Positions 1 to 7,589 of a stretch of 19,789 bases of DNA are shown here, piece after piece (position 1 is the stretch's first letter; each line of letters opens with the position of its first letter). Under the pieces are notes generated by a model. It worked only from the letters and a program-made list of their open reading frames with translations, made no database searches and was not told the origin of the DNA. Source of the stretch: Promethearchaeota archaeon (GTDB lineage: Archaea; Asgardarchaeota; Lokiarchaeia; Sigynarchaeales; SOKP01); the NCBI GenBank assembly GCA_014730295.1, contig WJIN01000228.1, forward strand, positions 1 to 19,789, given 5' to 3'. The position numbers and the translations under genes are program-made.

Positions 1-306
1 ATATTGTTTGGCGTTCATGATAAGCTGCCGTAATTTATATGCGGGTTCCGGAATCTCGACACCCCACGCATCCTCCACCGCCTTGGTGGGGGTGATGTGG
101 TGTGGAATCGGACAAATTCCGCAGATCCTCGGCGTAATTCGAGGGACATGCTCGCAATATCGTCCTTCCACGAATTTTTCAAAAAATCTCGTCGAAGTGA
201 TATTGAATTGAACGTCCTTTACTTTTCCATCATCGTCTATTACAAGATGTAGACCACCGTGACCCTCTAATCGAGTGACCGGCTCAACTTCTATTTCTTT
301 TACCAT
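1..306 (-). CDS. mvhA: [NiFe] hydrogenase large subunit, N-terminal part (cut by window edge)
   Basis: The first 102 codons of a [NiFe] hydrogenase large subunit, which carries the Ni-Fe active site. The translation starts MVKEIEVEPVTRLEGHGG, matching the conserved EP(V/I)TRLEGH start of the family. Near residue 63 it has RICGICPIPHH, the L1 motif whose two cysteines bind nickel and iron. The C-terminal motif (DPCxxC) lies beyond the left edge. The ATG at 306-304 is one base past the stop of the small-subunit gene, and a GAGGTG ribosome site (317-322) sits ten bases upstream, so the two are translationally linked. The neighbouring small subunit points to soluble group 3, with 3c (Mvh, heterodisulfide reductase-linked) and 3b both possible. 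The L1 sequence alone does not decide between them. Confidence 0.93.
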   Translation of the reverse strand, partial: MVKEIEVEPVTRLEGHGGLHLVIDDDGKVKDVQFNITSTRFFEKFVEGRYCEHVPRITPRICGICPIPHHITPTKAVEDAWGVEIPEPAYKLRQLIMNAKQY

Positions 307-307
307 T

Positions 308-1642
308 TTATTTGTGCACCTCTTCAGTGAATTTTTTATTCTTAGCTAAGGTGAATTTCTCAAAAGTACCAATATGATCTTTCACTTGAGCAAGCAATTC
401 CTCTTTAGAGAGATTCACATTGAAACCTTTGATTGCAGCATCAGCAAATCGAGATGCTTGGTCATCAACCCATTCAGTCTGACCATAGCAGCCAGTGCAA
501 GGAGCGTTTACCTTAATACATAATCCACCACATCCTGCCCTTGTAACGGGCCCCATACAAATATATCCTTGTTCAATGAAACAATCTTCTTGGTTTGGAA
601 GACCTTCATAATCTCTCTTAACCTCAGTCATAGTGGAATCACTTCCAATAATTCTTGGGCATGTATCACATACATTAGAGATTTCATGAAAGTCTGGATT
701 ATCCTTAAGATATGCGAGTACATTCGTCGCAACCTCTTTTGCCTTGTCGTTTAATTGAGTTAATGGAGTTTCAGCTTCTCCTTTATTCTTAATTTGCTTC
801 AAAATATCTGCAGAAAGATCGAATCCCGCCATAAGTGGTACATTCAAATATAATGACAAGAATTCATACATTGCTTTTTTCTCTCCTGAACTGATATTTG
901 AAAGGTCTTTAGTTTTGTCAATTAATTTATCTGCTCGAACATGTGCCGTTTTTGATGGACCAAAACAACCAACGCATGGATCTCCATCATTGCCAGGGCA
1001 TTTTAATGAGCATCCAACACTTGTAATTGGACCAAAACAAAGAGTTCCCGCATCTAAAATACATCCTTGCTCATTCAATGGACATTGAGTACAGAAAGAA
1101 TATTCTTCGTTTGGAAAATCTTTTTGTCCAAGTAAGAATTGAACTGCACTGACAATTTGTTCTGGTTTAGGTGGACAACCTGAAATATATGCATCCACAT
1201 CTATTACATCATCTACAACCACTAAATAGTCTCTAAATCCAGGAACATGTTCTGTAGGTTCTTTAGGATCGTCATCAGTGATACTTTCCGCATCATGGAA
1301 TTTTCTTTGCACTAACTCTGGTTTTTTCCATTCATTGCCTAAGCCATGAACATTGCCATAACAAGCGCAACTTCCGAAACTAATAATTAATTGGCACTTT
1401 TGTCTCATGAGTTTTACATTTTCGTAATCCTCATTTGTGCGAATAGAACCCTCGATGAATCCAACTAAGACTTCTCCGTCTTGGCGTGCTTTAAGTGAAT
1501 CATGTTTGAAATCAACGACTGCTGGCCAGTATACAAATTCTAATGCTGGAAGAACGTCTAACAATCCTAAATGAGCGTTTAATAAGGACTGGTGACATCC
1601 CCAACAATCAGAAAGTTGCATAAAAGCTACTTTTACTGCCAT
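308..1642 (-). CDS. mvhG: [NiFe] hydrogenase small subunit with two tandem Fe-S modules
   Basis: A 444-residue electron-transfer subunit of a soluble group 3 hydrogenase. Family members such as MvhG are usually about 260-310 residues. The N-terminal domain has the proximal-cluster ligands C13 and C16 (DCWGCH), C92 (FGSCACYG) and C156 (SGCPP). Two ferredoxin-like modules of eight cysteines each follow. Module A (C184, 187, 194, 202, 211, 215, 223, 226) has the short CxxC-x6-C spacing seen in group 3b delta subunits. Module B (C325, 328, 354, 362, 371, 375, 382, 385) has the long CxxC-x25-C spacing and the GYICMGP and GCYG elements of MvhG. The protein could therefore carry five [4Fe-4S] clusters rather than three. 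The ATG lacks a Shine-Dalgarno site, and a TATA-like box (1716-1723) lies upstream. The next gene is the large subunit. The family is certain; the 3c subgroup is inferred. Confidence 0.93.
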   Translation of the reverse strand: MAVKVAFMQLSDCWGCHQSLLNAHLGLLDVLPALEFVYWPAVVDFKHDSLKARQDGEVLVGFIEGSIRTNEDYENVKLMRQKCQLIISFGSCACYGNVHGLGNEWKKPELVQRKFHDAESITDDDPKEPTEHVPGFRDYLVVVDDVIDVDAYISGCPPKPEQIVSAVQFLLGQKDFPNEEYSFCTQCPLNEQGCILDAGTLCFGPITSVGCSLKCPGNDGDPCVGCFGPSKTAHVRADKLIDKTKDLSNISSGEKKAMYEFLSLYLNVPLMAGFDLSADILKQIKNKGEAETPLTQLNDKAKEVATNVLAYLKDNPDFHEISNVCDTCPRIIGSDSTMTEVKRDYEGLPNQEDCFIEQGYICMGPVTRAGCGGLCIKVNAPCTGCYGQTEWVDDQASRFADAAIKGFNVNLSKEELLAQVKDHIGTFEKFTLAKNKKFTEEVHK

Positions 1643-2068
1643 TTTTCATCATTTATTGTTTGTTTTTTGTTTTTATAATTAGTTTTTTATTTCCTAGTTT
1701 ATTGCAAGTAGGATGTTTATAAATTATTAAGGACTTTATTAAAAAATTACTCCTATATTAACGAAAAGTAACGTTAGCATTATGGAAGAGAATAATTATT
1801 CAAAAAAAATTACTTAAATTAATTTAAACTATGAATAAATATTCAAAAGATCGTCAATACCTTTTTTTGAAGTATTAGAACAAAGAGATAATCTAGAGTG
1901 CTTAGATCTCCCCGATTTATAATGATTGTTATGATTCCAAGCACACTACTTTATGAAATATAAATTAATCATATTATATAAATAATTGATAATTCTTGTT
2001 CTAATATGATATATTGTCATTTAAACAAAAGAAGGCACTCTCCTTTAGGTGCTGGTAGTTCAATAAGC
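1643..2068. promoter_or_regulatory. hypD-mvhG spacer with candidate TATA box
   Basis: A 426-base AT-rich spacer with no convincing reading frame. TTTATAAA at 1716-1723 is a good TATA-box candidate for the minus-strand hydrogenase genes, and would start transcription about 48 bases before the ATG. A second, closer candidate is the TTATAA at 1673-1678. After the hypD stop the minus strand reads into a T-rich stretch (about 2022-2032), a plausible terminator. A 6-bp inverted repeat (GTGCTT 1899-1904, AAGCAC 1939-1944) with a 34-base loop is too weak to call an RNA. The spacer suggests the hydrogenase subunit genes have their own promoter. Confidence 0.4.
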
Positions 2069-3163
2069 TCATTCACTATAATATTTGTAGTAGATTGAGC
2101 AAGTCCCTTCTTGAGATACCATACAAGGCCCTATTGGATTTAGTGGAGTACAGATATCTTTAAATAGTTTACATTCATGGGGATAGATCTTTCCCGTCAT
2201 TACTAAGTGACATGAACATCCAGGCGGGATATCTCGAGCATCCTCAATTGTGATGTCGAACTTTTTATCTGCGTCAAATTCTGAATATGCATCTCTAATT
2301 TTGAGTCCTCCATCCATTATACGACCAATGCCGCGCCATGGAGAGGAAACTGATTCAAAAACGTCAAGGATTATATCTTGAGCAACCTTGTTCCCTTCTG
2401 GTTTCACAACACGTTTATACTCATTTAGGGTTTCATATTTTTTAGTTTTAATTTGGTTTAGAAGCATGAGAATCCCTAATAAGACATCATTCGGTTCGAA
2501 ACCCGCAATTACGTTTGGGACTTTATATGAATTAGAGAATATCCTAAAAGGGTCAAGCCCGATAATGGTAGCCACATGTCCCGGGGAGATAAAACCATCT
2601 ATATTCAACCGATCAATACTTATCAAGAGTTCTAAAGCAGCGGGTATTAATTTGTGAGCGCAAATAACGGAAAAATTGGATGGAGGATTATTTTTAAGTT
2701 CATACCCAATTAGAGGAACCGTAGTTTCGAAACCGATGGCAAAAAAGATTATTTGCTTATCTGGATTTTCATTGGCAATCTTAACCGCGTCATTAGGTCC
2801 ATACACAATCCGGATATCCGCCCCCTCAGCTTTTAACTCTGCTAAGGAGATATTACTCGCCGGAACTCGTATCATATCTCCAAACGTAGTGATAATAGTG
2901 TCATCTCTTCGTCCTAATTTAATGGCTTTATCGATATCTTTCGCAGGGCATACGCAAACAGGACATCCAGGTCCAGATACAATTTCCAAATTTTCGGGAA
3001 AGAGGGATCTTAAGCCGTATTTAGAAATGGTATGTTCGTGAGTCCCACATACATGCATAAGTTTTATAGGTTTATTTATTGTGGTCATATGAGCTCGAAT
3101 GGAACCTACAATCTTTTTTGTAAAATCTTTACTTCTCAGGGCATTTAAACTAGGAATTTCCAT
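2069..3163 (-). CDS. hypD: Hydrogenase maturation protein HypD
   Basis: HypD is the scaffold, acting with HypC, on which the Fe(CN)2CO group of [NiFe] hydrogenases is built. Its 364 residues are the normal length. The family signatures are present: VCGTHE with C39; GPGCPVCVCP with C67, C70 and C72; FFAIGFETT; SPGHVATIIG; and GFEPNDV. A cysteine-rich C-terminus (GCSC at 316 and 318, then C331, C338, C347, C355) matches the region that binds the [4Fe-4S] cluster. The gene follows hypE by 167 bases on the same strand and precedes the hydrogenase subunit genes, its likely target. The ATG at 3163 has no Shine-Dalgarno site. No hypC is visible within the window, so HypC must be encoded elsewhere. 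Confidence 0.97.
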   Translation of the reverse strand: MEIPSLNALRSKDFTKKIVGSIRAHMTTINKPIKLMHVCGTHEHTISKYGLRSLFPENLEIVSGPGCPVCVCPAKDIDKAIKLGRRDDTIITTFGDMIRVPASNISLAELKAEGADIRIVYGPNDAVKIANENPDKQIIFFAIGFETTVPLIGYELKNNPPSNFSVICAHKLIPAALELLISIDRLNIDGFISPGHVATIIGLDPFRIFSNSYKVPNVIAGFEPNDVLLGILMLLNQIKTKKYETLNEYKRVVKPEGNKVAQDIILDVFESVSSPWRGIGRIMDGGLKIRDAYSEFDADKKFDITIEDARDIPPGCSCHLVMTGKIYPHECKLFKDICTPLNPIGPCMVSQEGTCSIYYKYYSE

Positions 3164-3330
3164 TTTTTAAATAATGAAGAATAAATTAAGCAATATTTCC
3201 TATGTTATAGATTATTTAGTAGAATTATCAAAGAAATTTAAATAAAATTTGTATAACACATAACAGCCAAACGATAATTTCATATATTGAAAAGTATGGG
3301 TATATTTAAGAAAGGTTGAAATAACAAAAT

Positions 3331-4386
3331 TCAGCAAATACGTGGAATTGGTTCACCTAAAGGCATATCAATAAAACGAGTCCCTCCTACCACAGTTTCT
3401 AAAAGAACACGTTTCGGATTTTCTTTTTTAACTTGTCCTATAATTTGAGCGTCTTTTCCATTCTCAACTGAGCATATAAGATTAAGAATATCATCCGCAA
3501 AGTCTGGATCCACTGCTAGTAGAGCCCTTCCCTCACTTGCAATGTTATAGGGATCCAATCCCAACATTTCGCATATAGCTCTCACTTGGTTTTTAATCGG
3601 AACACTTTCCTCTTCAATCCAAATACTCACATCTGATTTAGTTGCCCAGTGATTCAGTGCACCTGAGATCCCTCCACGTGTCGGATCTTTCATAGCGTGA
3701 ATGTGATTTTTCTTCATATGATTTTTTAGAATTCCGATAATATCATTAAGCAGACTTACATCTGATTTCAAGTCTGTAGAAATATTTAAACCCTCGCGCT
3801 TTGCCATAAGTGCGGTTCCATGATCGCCAATACTTCCCGTAATTATTATTTTATCATTTACTTTAAGACCACTGTCGATTATTTTAACATTGTTATCCTT
3901 AAGTCCAATACCTGAGGTAGATATGATAATATCATTCAAACTTTTTTTCGGCATTACCTTGGTATCTCCAGCAATTATCGCTATATTAGCCTCCTTTGCC
4001 GTTTTATTAAATGATTTCATAATCTTCTCAAGTTTTTCAAATTCAAATCCCTCCTCAATTATTACCGAGGATGTTAATGCGACTGGATCAGCACCCATCA
4101 TTAACAAATCATTGACCGTGCCACAAATACTTAATTTACCAAGGTCACCTCCGGGAAAAAACAATGGAAACACCGTATGTCCGTCTGCTGTCACAACGAT
4201 TTCTTTATGATAATTTTCAAGAGGGATTGTAGCGCCATCGTCTAATTCTTCTACTCCTATACCAGTAAGTACTCTTTTATACTCTATATCCTTCGTAATG
4301 AAGCGTATTAACTCCTCTTGAAGGAAACCTCCCGCACCGTGGGCTAAACGAATTACTTGAGATTTAGGACTTTTCTTCATACTCAT
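3331..4386 (-). CDS. hypE: Hydrogenase maturation protein HypE
   Basis: HypE is an ATP-dependent dehydratase that turns the thiocarbamate placed on its terminal cysteine by HypF into a thiocyanate, the source of the cyanide ligands. The 351 residues begin with the family's LAHGAGG region. They contain the PurM/AIRS-type ATP-binding elements (GADPVALT, AGDTKVM, DPTRGGI) and end in PRIC, so the essential C-terminal cysteine (C351) is intact. Two ATGs two codons apart (4386 and 4380) are possible starts. Neither has a Shine-Dalgarno site. It is first in the minus-strand run hypE-hypD-mvhG-mvhA and diverges from hypF, its direct partner enzyme. Confidence 0.97.
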   Translation of the reverse strand: MSMKKSPKSQVIRLAHGAGGFLQEELIRFITKDIEYKRVLTGIGVEELDDGATIPLENYHKEIVVTADGHTVFPLFFPGGDLGKLSICGTVNDLLMMGADPVALTSSVIIEEGFEFEKLEKIMKSFNKTAKEANIAIIAGDTKVMPKKSLNDIIISTSGIGLKDNNVKIIDSGLKVNDKIIITGSIGDHGTALMAKREGLNISTDLKSDVSLLNDIIGILKNHMKKNHIHAMKDPTRGGISGALNHWATKSDVSIWIEEESVPIKNQVRAICEMLGLDPYNIASEGRALLAVDPDFADDILNLICSVENGKDAQIIGQVKKENPKRVLLETVVGGTRFIDMPLGEPIPRIC

Positions 4387-4501
4387 ACTTTACTAAAGGA
4401 AGTTAGCAAAAAGAATTTTCGGTTTAGAAACATAGGTTAAAATGGATCTGAAACGAGTTTTTCTGGCATGATTACAAAAATTGGGGATGATAAATATCGG
4501 C

Positions 4502-4526
4502 AATTATATATAGAATATATATAATT
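4502..4526. repeat. Perfect 11-bp AT-rich palindrome in the hypE-hypF spacer
   Basis: Two 11-base arms (4502-4512 and 4516-4526) are perfect reverse complements around GAA. Both arms contain TATATA. The site lies 116 bases before the hypE start and 137 bases before the small plus-strand gene. It could serve as a two-way TATA region or as an operator for both directions. The pure A/T composition makes chance formation easier than for a mixed sequence. Confidence 0.5.
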
Positions 4527-4545
4527 ATATGCTTTTATTATCTTT

Positions 4546-4567
4546 CCATAGTCTATTATATCTATGG
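4546..4567. promoter_or_regulatory. CCATAG-N10-CTATGG inverted repeat around a TATA-like core
   Basis: CCATAG (4546-4551) and CTATGG (4562-4567) are perfect reverse complements separated by ten bases that include ATTATAT. A 6+6 palindrome bracketing a TATA-like core looks like a repressor site over a promoter. It sits in the divergent spacer of the maturation genes, 20 bases from the 4502-4526 palindrome. This reading is inferred from position and symmetry only. Confidence 0.35.
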
Positions 4568-4662
4568 ACGCCGTTTATTTATTTGATTATTGCATATATC
4601 TATTTGAAGTTAGCATAAATTCAATAAATGTTTAGAAAATTAAACTCCGTAAAGTGAACAAA

Positions 4663-4782
4663 ATGGAATCAAAATCTATAAAAGAAGAAGATTTAACTGA
4701 AGGGATGAATCCAATTATACGATTTACTCCCAAAAAAGTAAGAGAGTTCTTAGAACTCTTAAATAGTCGACCCGATGAATAA
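4663..4782 (+). CDS. Candidate small protein, 39 residues
   Basis: The reading frame runs from ATG at 4663 to TAA at 4782. The product starts MESKSIKEEDLTEG and ends in a probable amphipathic helix (FTPKKVREFLELLN, residues 21-34). I do not recognise it. In its favour, the composition resembles nearby proteins, the middle of the spacer would otherwise be empty, and a strong T-rich terminator-like tract (4789-4806) begins seven bases after the stop. Against it, there is no Shine-Dalgarno site, the gene is very short, and an open frame on the opposite strand (4632-4820) overlaps it. It has no visible cysteines, metal-binding motif or membrane segment. Confidence 0.4.
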   Translation: MESKSIKEEDLTEGMNPIIRFTPKKVREFLELLNSRPDE

Positions 4783-4788
4783 CCATTA

Positions 4789-4806
4789 TTTGTTTTTGTT
4801 TTTTTC
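4789..4806 (+). terminator. T-rich terminator-like tract after the small gene
   Basis: TTTG then two runs of T (five and seven or more) directly follow the 39-residue frame, in the style of archaeal U-tract termination. It also separates that unit from hypF. Confidence 0.4.
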
Positions 4807-4913
4807 ATTATTTCTCGCATTTTAATATGTAATTATATCAATCTTTTCATTACTCCCGTTTTTCATTTTTATATGAAAAGTTCCTATTATGAGATCCTTT
4901 TTGGTTAAAATAA

Positions 4914-4927
4914 TCTAATTTATTAGA
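4914..4927. promoter_or_regulatory. hypF promoter region with TCTAAT-TT-ATTAGA palindrome
   Basis: TCTAAT (4914-4919) and ATTAGA (4922-4927) form a palindrome around TT, and its centre AATTTATTAG is a TATA-like element about 29 bases before the hypF ATG. That spacing predicts a transcript starting at or beside the start codon (leaderless). An upstream repeat, TTTTCAT (4860-4866) with ATGAAAA (4873-4879), brackets another TATA-like stretch and is an alternative. Confidence 0.4.
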
Positions 4928-4949
4928 AAATAGATGTTATTCTAATTGA

Positions 4950-7340
4950 ATGAGTGTAGAAACCGTAGAGATAAACATAACAGGTATCGTCCAAGGAGTT
5001 GGGTTCCGACCTTTTCTATTCAATTTAGCACGAGACCATAATCTCCATGGATATGTTTTGAATAGAGGGAACGCTGGAGTTCGATTACTTTTACAAGGAA
5101 GACCAACACAGATTTCACAGTTTCTTGATGATGTGAAGAAAAAAAATCCGAGTATTTCATACATTGAAAATATAGCTATAAACAATGTAAATAATTCAGT
5201 AAAATACAAAAAGCTTGAAATACGAAAAAGCGAAAAAGGTCGTGGGATAAGCCTAACATTACCTCCAGATGTTGCTGTTTGCGAGGATTGTTTAGAGGAA
5301 ATGAGAAATCCTAAATTAGACCGATATTATCAGTATCCATTTATCGCATGTGCGGTATGCGGTCCGAGGTTTACAACTGTGAAATCACTACCTTATGATA
5401 GAAAACGAAGTACGATGCAAGAATTCCCTTTATGTACCAACTGTCTCGCAGAGTACCAAGACTTTGATAACCGAAGGTTTCATGCTCAAACCTATGCGTG
5501 TTCCGTGTGCGGACCAAATTATCGGCTTTATGACTATGAGGGAGCAGATTTAGGAGAGAAAACGTCTATTAGCGCGATTCTTAGAGAGTCGGCAAACAGA
5601 ATTAATAGAGGGGACATTGCTGCAGTTAAAGGTATTGGAGGAGTCCATCTTGTATGTACGGTGGATGATAATAAAGTCATTCAGAAATTACGGAAAAGAA
5701 AGAGAAGACGCAAGTATAAACCATTTGCACTAATGATTCCGAATCTTAATACAATAGAACACTATTTCAAAATTTCTGATACTGAGAGAGAAATATTAAC
5801 ATCATTTAGAAGACCGATTGTATTATTAGAAAAGAAAAAGACTTTTGCTCAATCTAATATAAGCGATTTAGTTGCTCCCGGATTAAATAATATTGGATTT
5901 ATGCTTCCTTATACTGGGATTCATCATCTCATTTTTGATTATATTGGGGAAAAACCTTTAATATACACAAGCGGTAACAAATCAAATATTCCTATGGGAA
6001 TTGAAAATAGGAAAATTATAGATCAATTGCAGGGTATTGCCGATTTCTTTCTTTTACACGATAGAACAATTTACCAGAGAGCTGATGACAGTGTTTTACG
6101 AATTCATGATGAAAAAAAAAAAGTAATAAGACGATCGCGTGGGTATGTTCCAGAGTATATTCCACTTCCATTTCAAGTAGAAATTCCAGGTGCTATGGCA
6201 ACGGGTCCAGAGCTAAATTCGACAGGCGCCGTTTTAAGAAGAAATCGCATATTTCCTACACAACATATTGGAAATACCACCAATCTCGAGACTTTTCAAT
6301 TTCTCAAAAAAGCTCTCTATCATATGAAAGATTTATTACAGATAAAAAAGGAAGAAATTAAATTTATAGTCTGTGATGCACACCCCGCGTTTATCTCAAC
6401 ACGATATGCACATGAATTATCTGAAGATTATCAAATTCCATTATACCCCGTTCAACATCATTATGCTCATATATTGGCATTAATGGCTGAAAATAGTATA
6501 AAATCCGAAGAAAAAGTCATCGGAATTAGTACGGATGGAGTGGGATTTGGAAGCGATGGAAATATCTGGGGAGGAGAAATCTTACTATCTTCATATCAAG
6601 AGTCTAAAAGGCTTGGTCATTTGGAATACCAACCAATGATAGGTGGGGATAGGTGTACAAAATATCCTGCGCGCATGGCAGCTTCAATTATCTTAAAAAC
6701 ACTTGGGAAAGATAAATCTAAGCAATTATTTGATAAATTAAAATTATCCAAGGACTTAGAATATGGGGAAAAAGAATTGAACGCTCTCATAAATCAATAT
6801 GCCAATTCTAACAGCAAATTTCCCTCAGAATATATTCCATTGTCCAGTTCTACGGGTAGAATATTTGATACGGTATCATATTTATTGGGAGCTTGTAAAT
6901 TTCAAACTTATCGAGGCGAACCCGCAATGCGACTTGAAGGATTGGCAGCAAAAGGAGATGTCAACAATTGCGATTTAAAGATCGAATATTCAGATAAGAA
7001 TGGCGTTTCTATAATTAATACCTCCGATTTAATCACAAATATTCTTAAACTAGGACAAAAAAATATATACAAAAAGGCGGATATCGCCGCAAAATTTCAG
7101 AAAGAGATCGGAAACACATTTGCTCGAGTAGCTATTGAAAAAGCAAATAAGCTAGGAATTAATAAAATTGGTCTTTCTGGGGGAGTCGCTTATAATTATT
7201 CATTCTCAAGAGCAATAAAGAAAAAAGTTTTAGAGGCAGGATTAGAGTTTTTAGAACACGACACGATACCACCGGGAGATGCGGGTATAAGCTCGGGCCA
7301 ACTTATTCACGGAATATTTAGGTATAACAATGAAGATTAA
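4950..7340 (+). CDS. hypF: Carbamoyltransferase HypF, hydrogenase maturation
   Basis: HypF uses carbamoyl phosphate and ATP to place a carbamoyl group on the terminal cysteine of HypE. All domains are present in 796 residues. The acylphosphatase domain covers about 1-92, with VQGVGFRPF and catalytic R20 and N38. The zinc-finger pair has C111/C114, C134/C137, C162/C165 and C184/C187. A YrdC-like domain spans about 205-395 (KGIGGVHL, SGNKSN, RADDSV). The Kae1-like domain follows, with HHYAH at 503-507, DGVGFGSDGNIWGGE near 529-543 and GLSGGVAYN near the end. A TGA lies in frame immediately before the ATG, which fixes the start. There is no Shine-Dalgarno site. It is slightly longer than the usual 750-770 residues but shows no sign of damage. 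Confidence 0.98.
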   Translation: MSVETVEINITGIVQGVGFRPFLFNLARDHNLHGYVLNRGNAGVRLLLQGRPTQISQFLDDVKKKNPSISYIENIAINNVNNSVKYKKLEIRKSEKGRGISLTLPPDVAVCEDCLEEMRNPKLDRYYQYPFIACAVCGPRFTTVKSLPYDRKRSTMQEFPLCTNCLAEYQDFDNRRFHAQTYACSVCGPNYRLYDYEGADLGEKTSISAILRESANRINRGDIAAVKGIGGVHLVCTVDDNKVIQKLRKRKRRRKYKPFALMIPNLNTIEHYFKISDTEREILTSFRRPIVLLEKKKTFAQSNISDLVAPGLNNIGFMLPYTGIHHLIFDYIGEKPLIYTSGNKSNIPMGIENRKIIDQLQGIADFFLLHDRTIYQRADDSVLRIHDEKKKVIRRSRGYVPEYIPLPFQVEIPGAMATGPELNSTGAVLRRNRIFPTQHIGNTTNLETFQFLKKALYHMKDLLQIKKEEIKFIVCDAHPAFISTRYAHELSEDYQIPLYPVQHHYAHILALMAENSIKSEEKVIGISTDGVGFGSDGNIWGGEILLSSYQESKRLGHLEYQPMIGGDRCTKYPARMAASIILKTLGKDKSKQLFDKLKLSKDLEYGEKELNALINQYANSNSKFPSEYIPLSSSTGRIFDTVSYLLGACKFQTYRGEPAMRLEGLAAKGDVNNCDLKIEYSDKNGVSIINTSDLITNILKLGQKNIYKKADIAAKFQKEIGNTFARVAIEKANKLGINKIGLSGGVAYNYSFSRAIKKKVLEAGLEFLEHDTIPPGDAGISSGQLIHGIFRYNNED

Positions 7341-7408
7341 ATCACAATTGCAGGTAGAACTAATATCTCTTGATAATAATTCAAGTTTAAACCAAAAAAA
7401 AAATATTG

Positions 7409-7485
7409 TTCTCTATAGGAAATTAATTAAAAATTCTTCCGTTAGTTTATTCTTACTTTTATGATTCCTCGATTTCTATAGAGAA
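7409..7485 (+). repeat. Long inverted repeat after hypF
   Basis: TTCTCTATAG (7409-7418) is the reverse complement of CTATAGAGAA (7476-7485). The pairing extends by AAAT/ATTT past a single bulged G at 7419. The loop is about 48 bases and T-rich. The feature sits 70 bases after the hypF stop and just before a palindromic TATA-like element (CTATATAATATATAG, 7488-7502). It may mark the 3' end of the hypF transcript, act as an operator for the next gene, or form part of an RNA. Confidence 0.4.
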
Positions 7486-7487
7486 AT

Positions 7488-7502
7488 CTATATAATATAT
7501 AG
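7488..7502. promoter_or_regulatory. Palindromic TATA-like element upstream of the seven-helix protein
   Basis: CTATATA-A-TATATAG is a perfect 7-bp palindrome. It lies 88 bases before the next start codon. A closer TATA-like stretch (AATAAATAAAAC, near 7562-7572) is better placed for a short-leader transcript, so this one may be a control site instead. Confidence 0.3.
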
Positions 7503-7589
7503 TCTAAAATCACTAAATATTATCTCAATAATTAAAGATTTTAAATAATAATAGGTTGAAATAATAAATAAAACTCTTAGTGAAAAAAA

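Noticed and set aside
8..211. Plus-strand 67-residue frame at the left edge.
   Set aside because: It is antisense to the hydrogenase large-subunit sequence, whose EPVTRLEGH and RICGICP motifs are clear.
1856..1876. AATAC/GTATT hairpin around a T-run in the hypD-mvhG spacer.
   Set aside because: A five-base A/T-rich stem is expected by chance in this DNA, and no gene ends there on the plus strand.
1898..1946. Inverted repeat GTGCTT/AAGCAC in the hypD-mvhG spacer, considered as a small RNA.
   Set aside because: Only six pairs with a 34-base AT-rich loop and no further pairing or terminator; not enough to call an RNA.
4632..4820. 62-residue minus-strand frame in the hypE-hypF spacer.
   Set aside because: It is serine- and phenylalanine-rich, in the manner of an antisense shadow. 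The opposite-strand 39-residue frame has better composition and a following terminator.
7330..7464. 44-codon plus-strand frame overlapping the hypF stop, considered as a hypC-like gene.
   Set aside because: The product lacks the HypC start (MC-LAIP) and any known motif, and the arm of the inverted repeat runs through it. It is probably chance.
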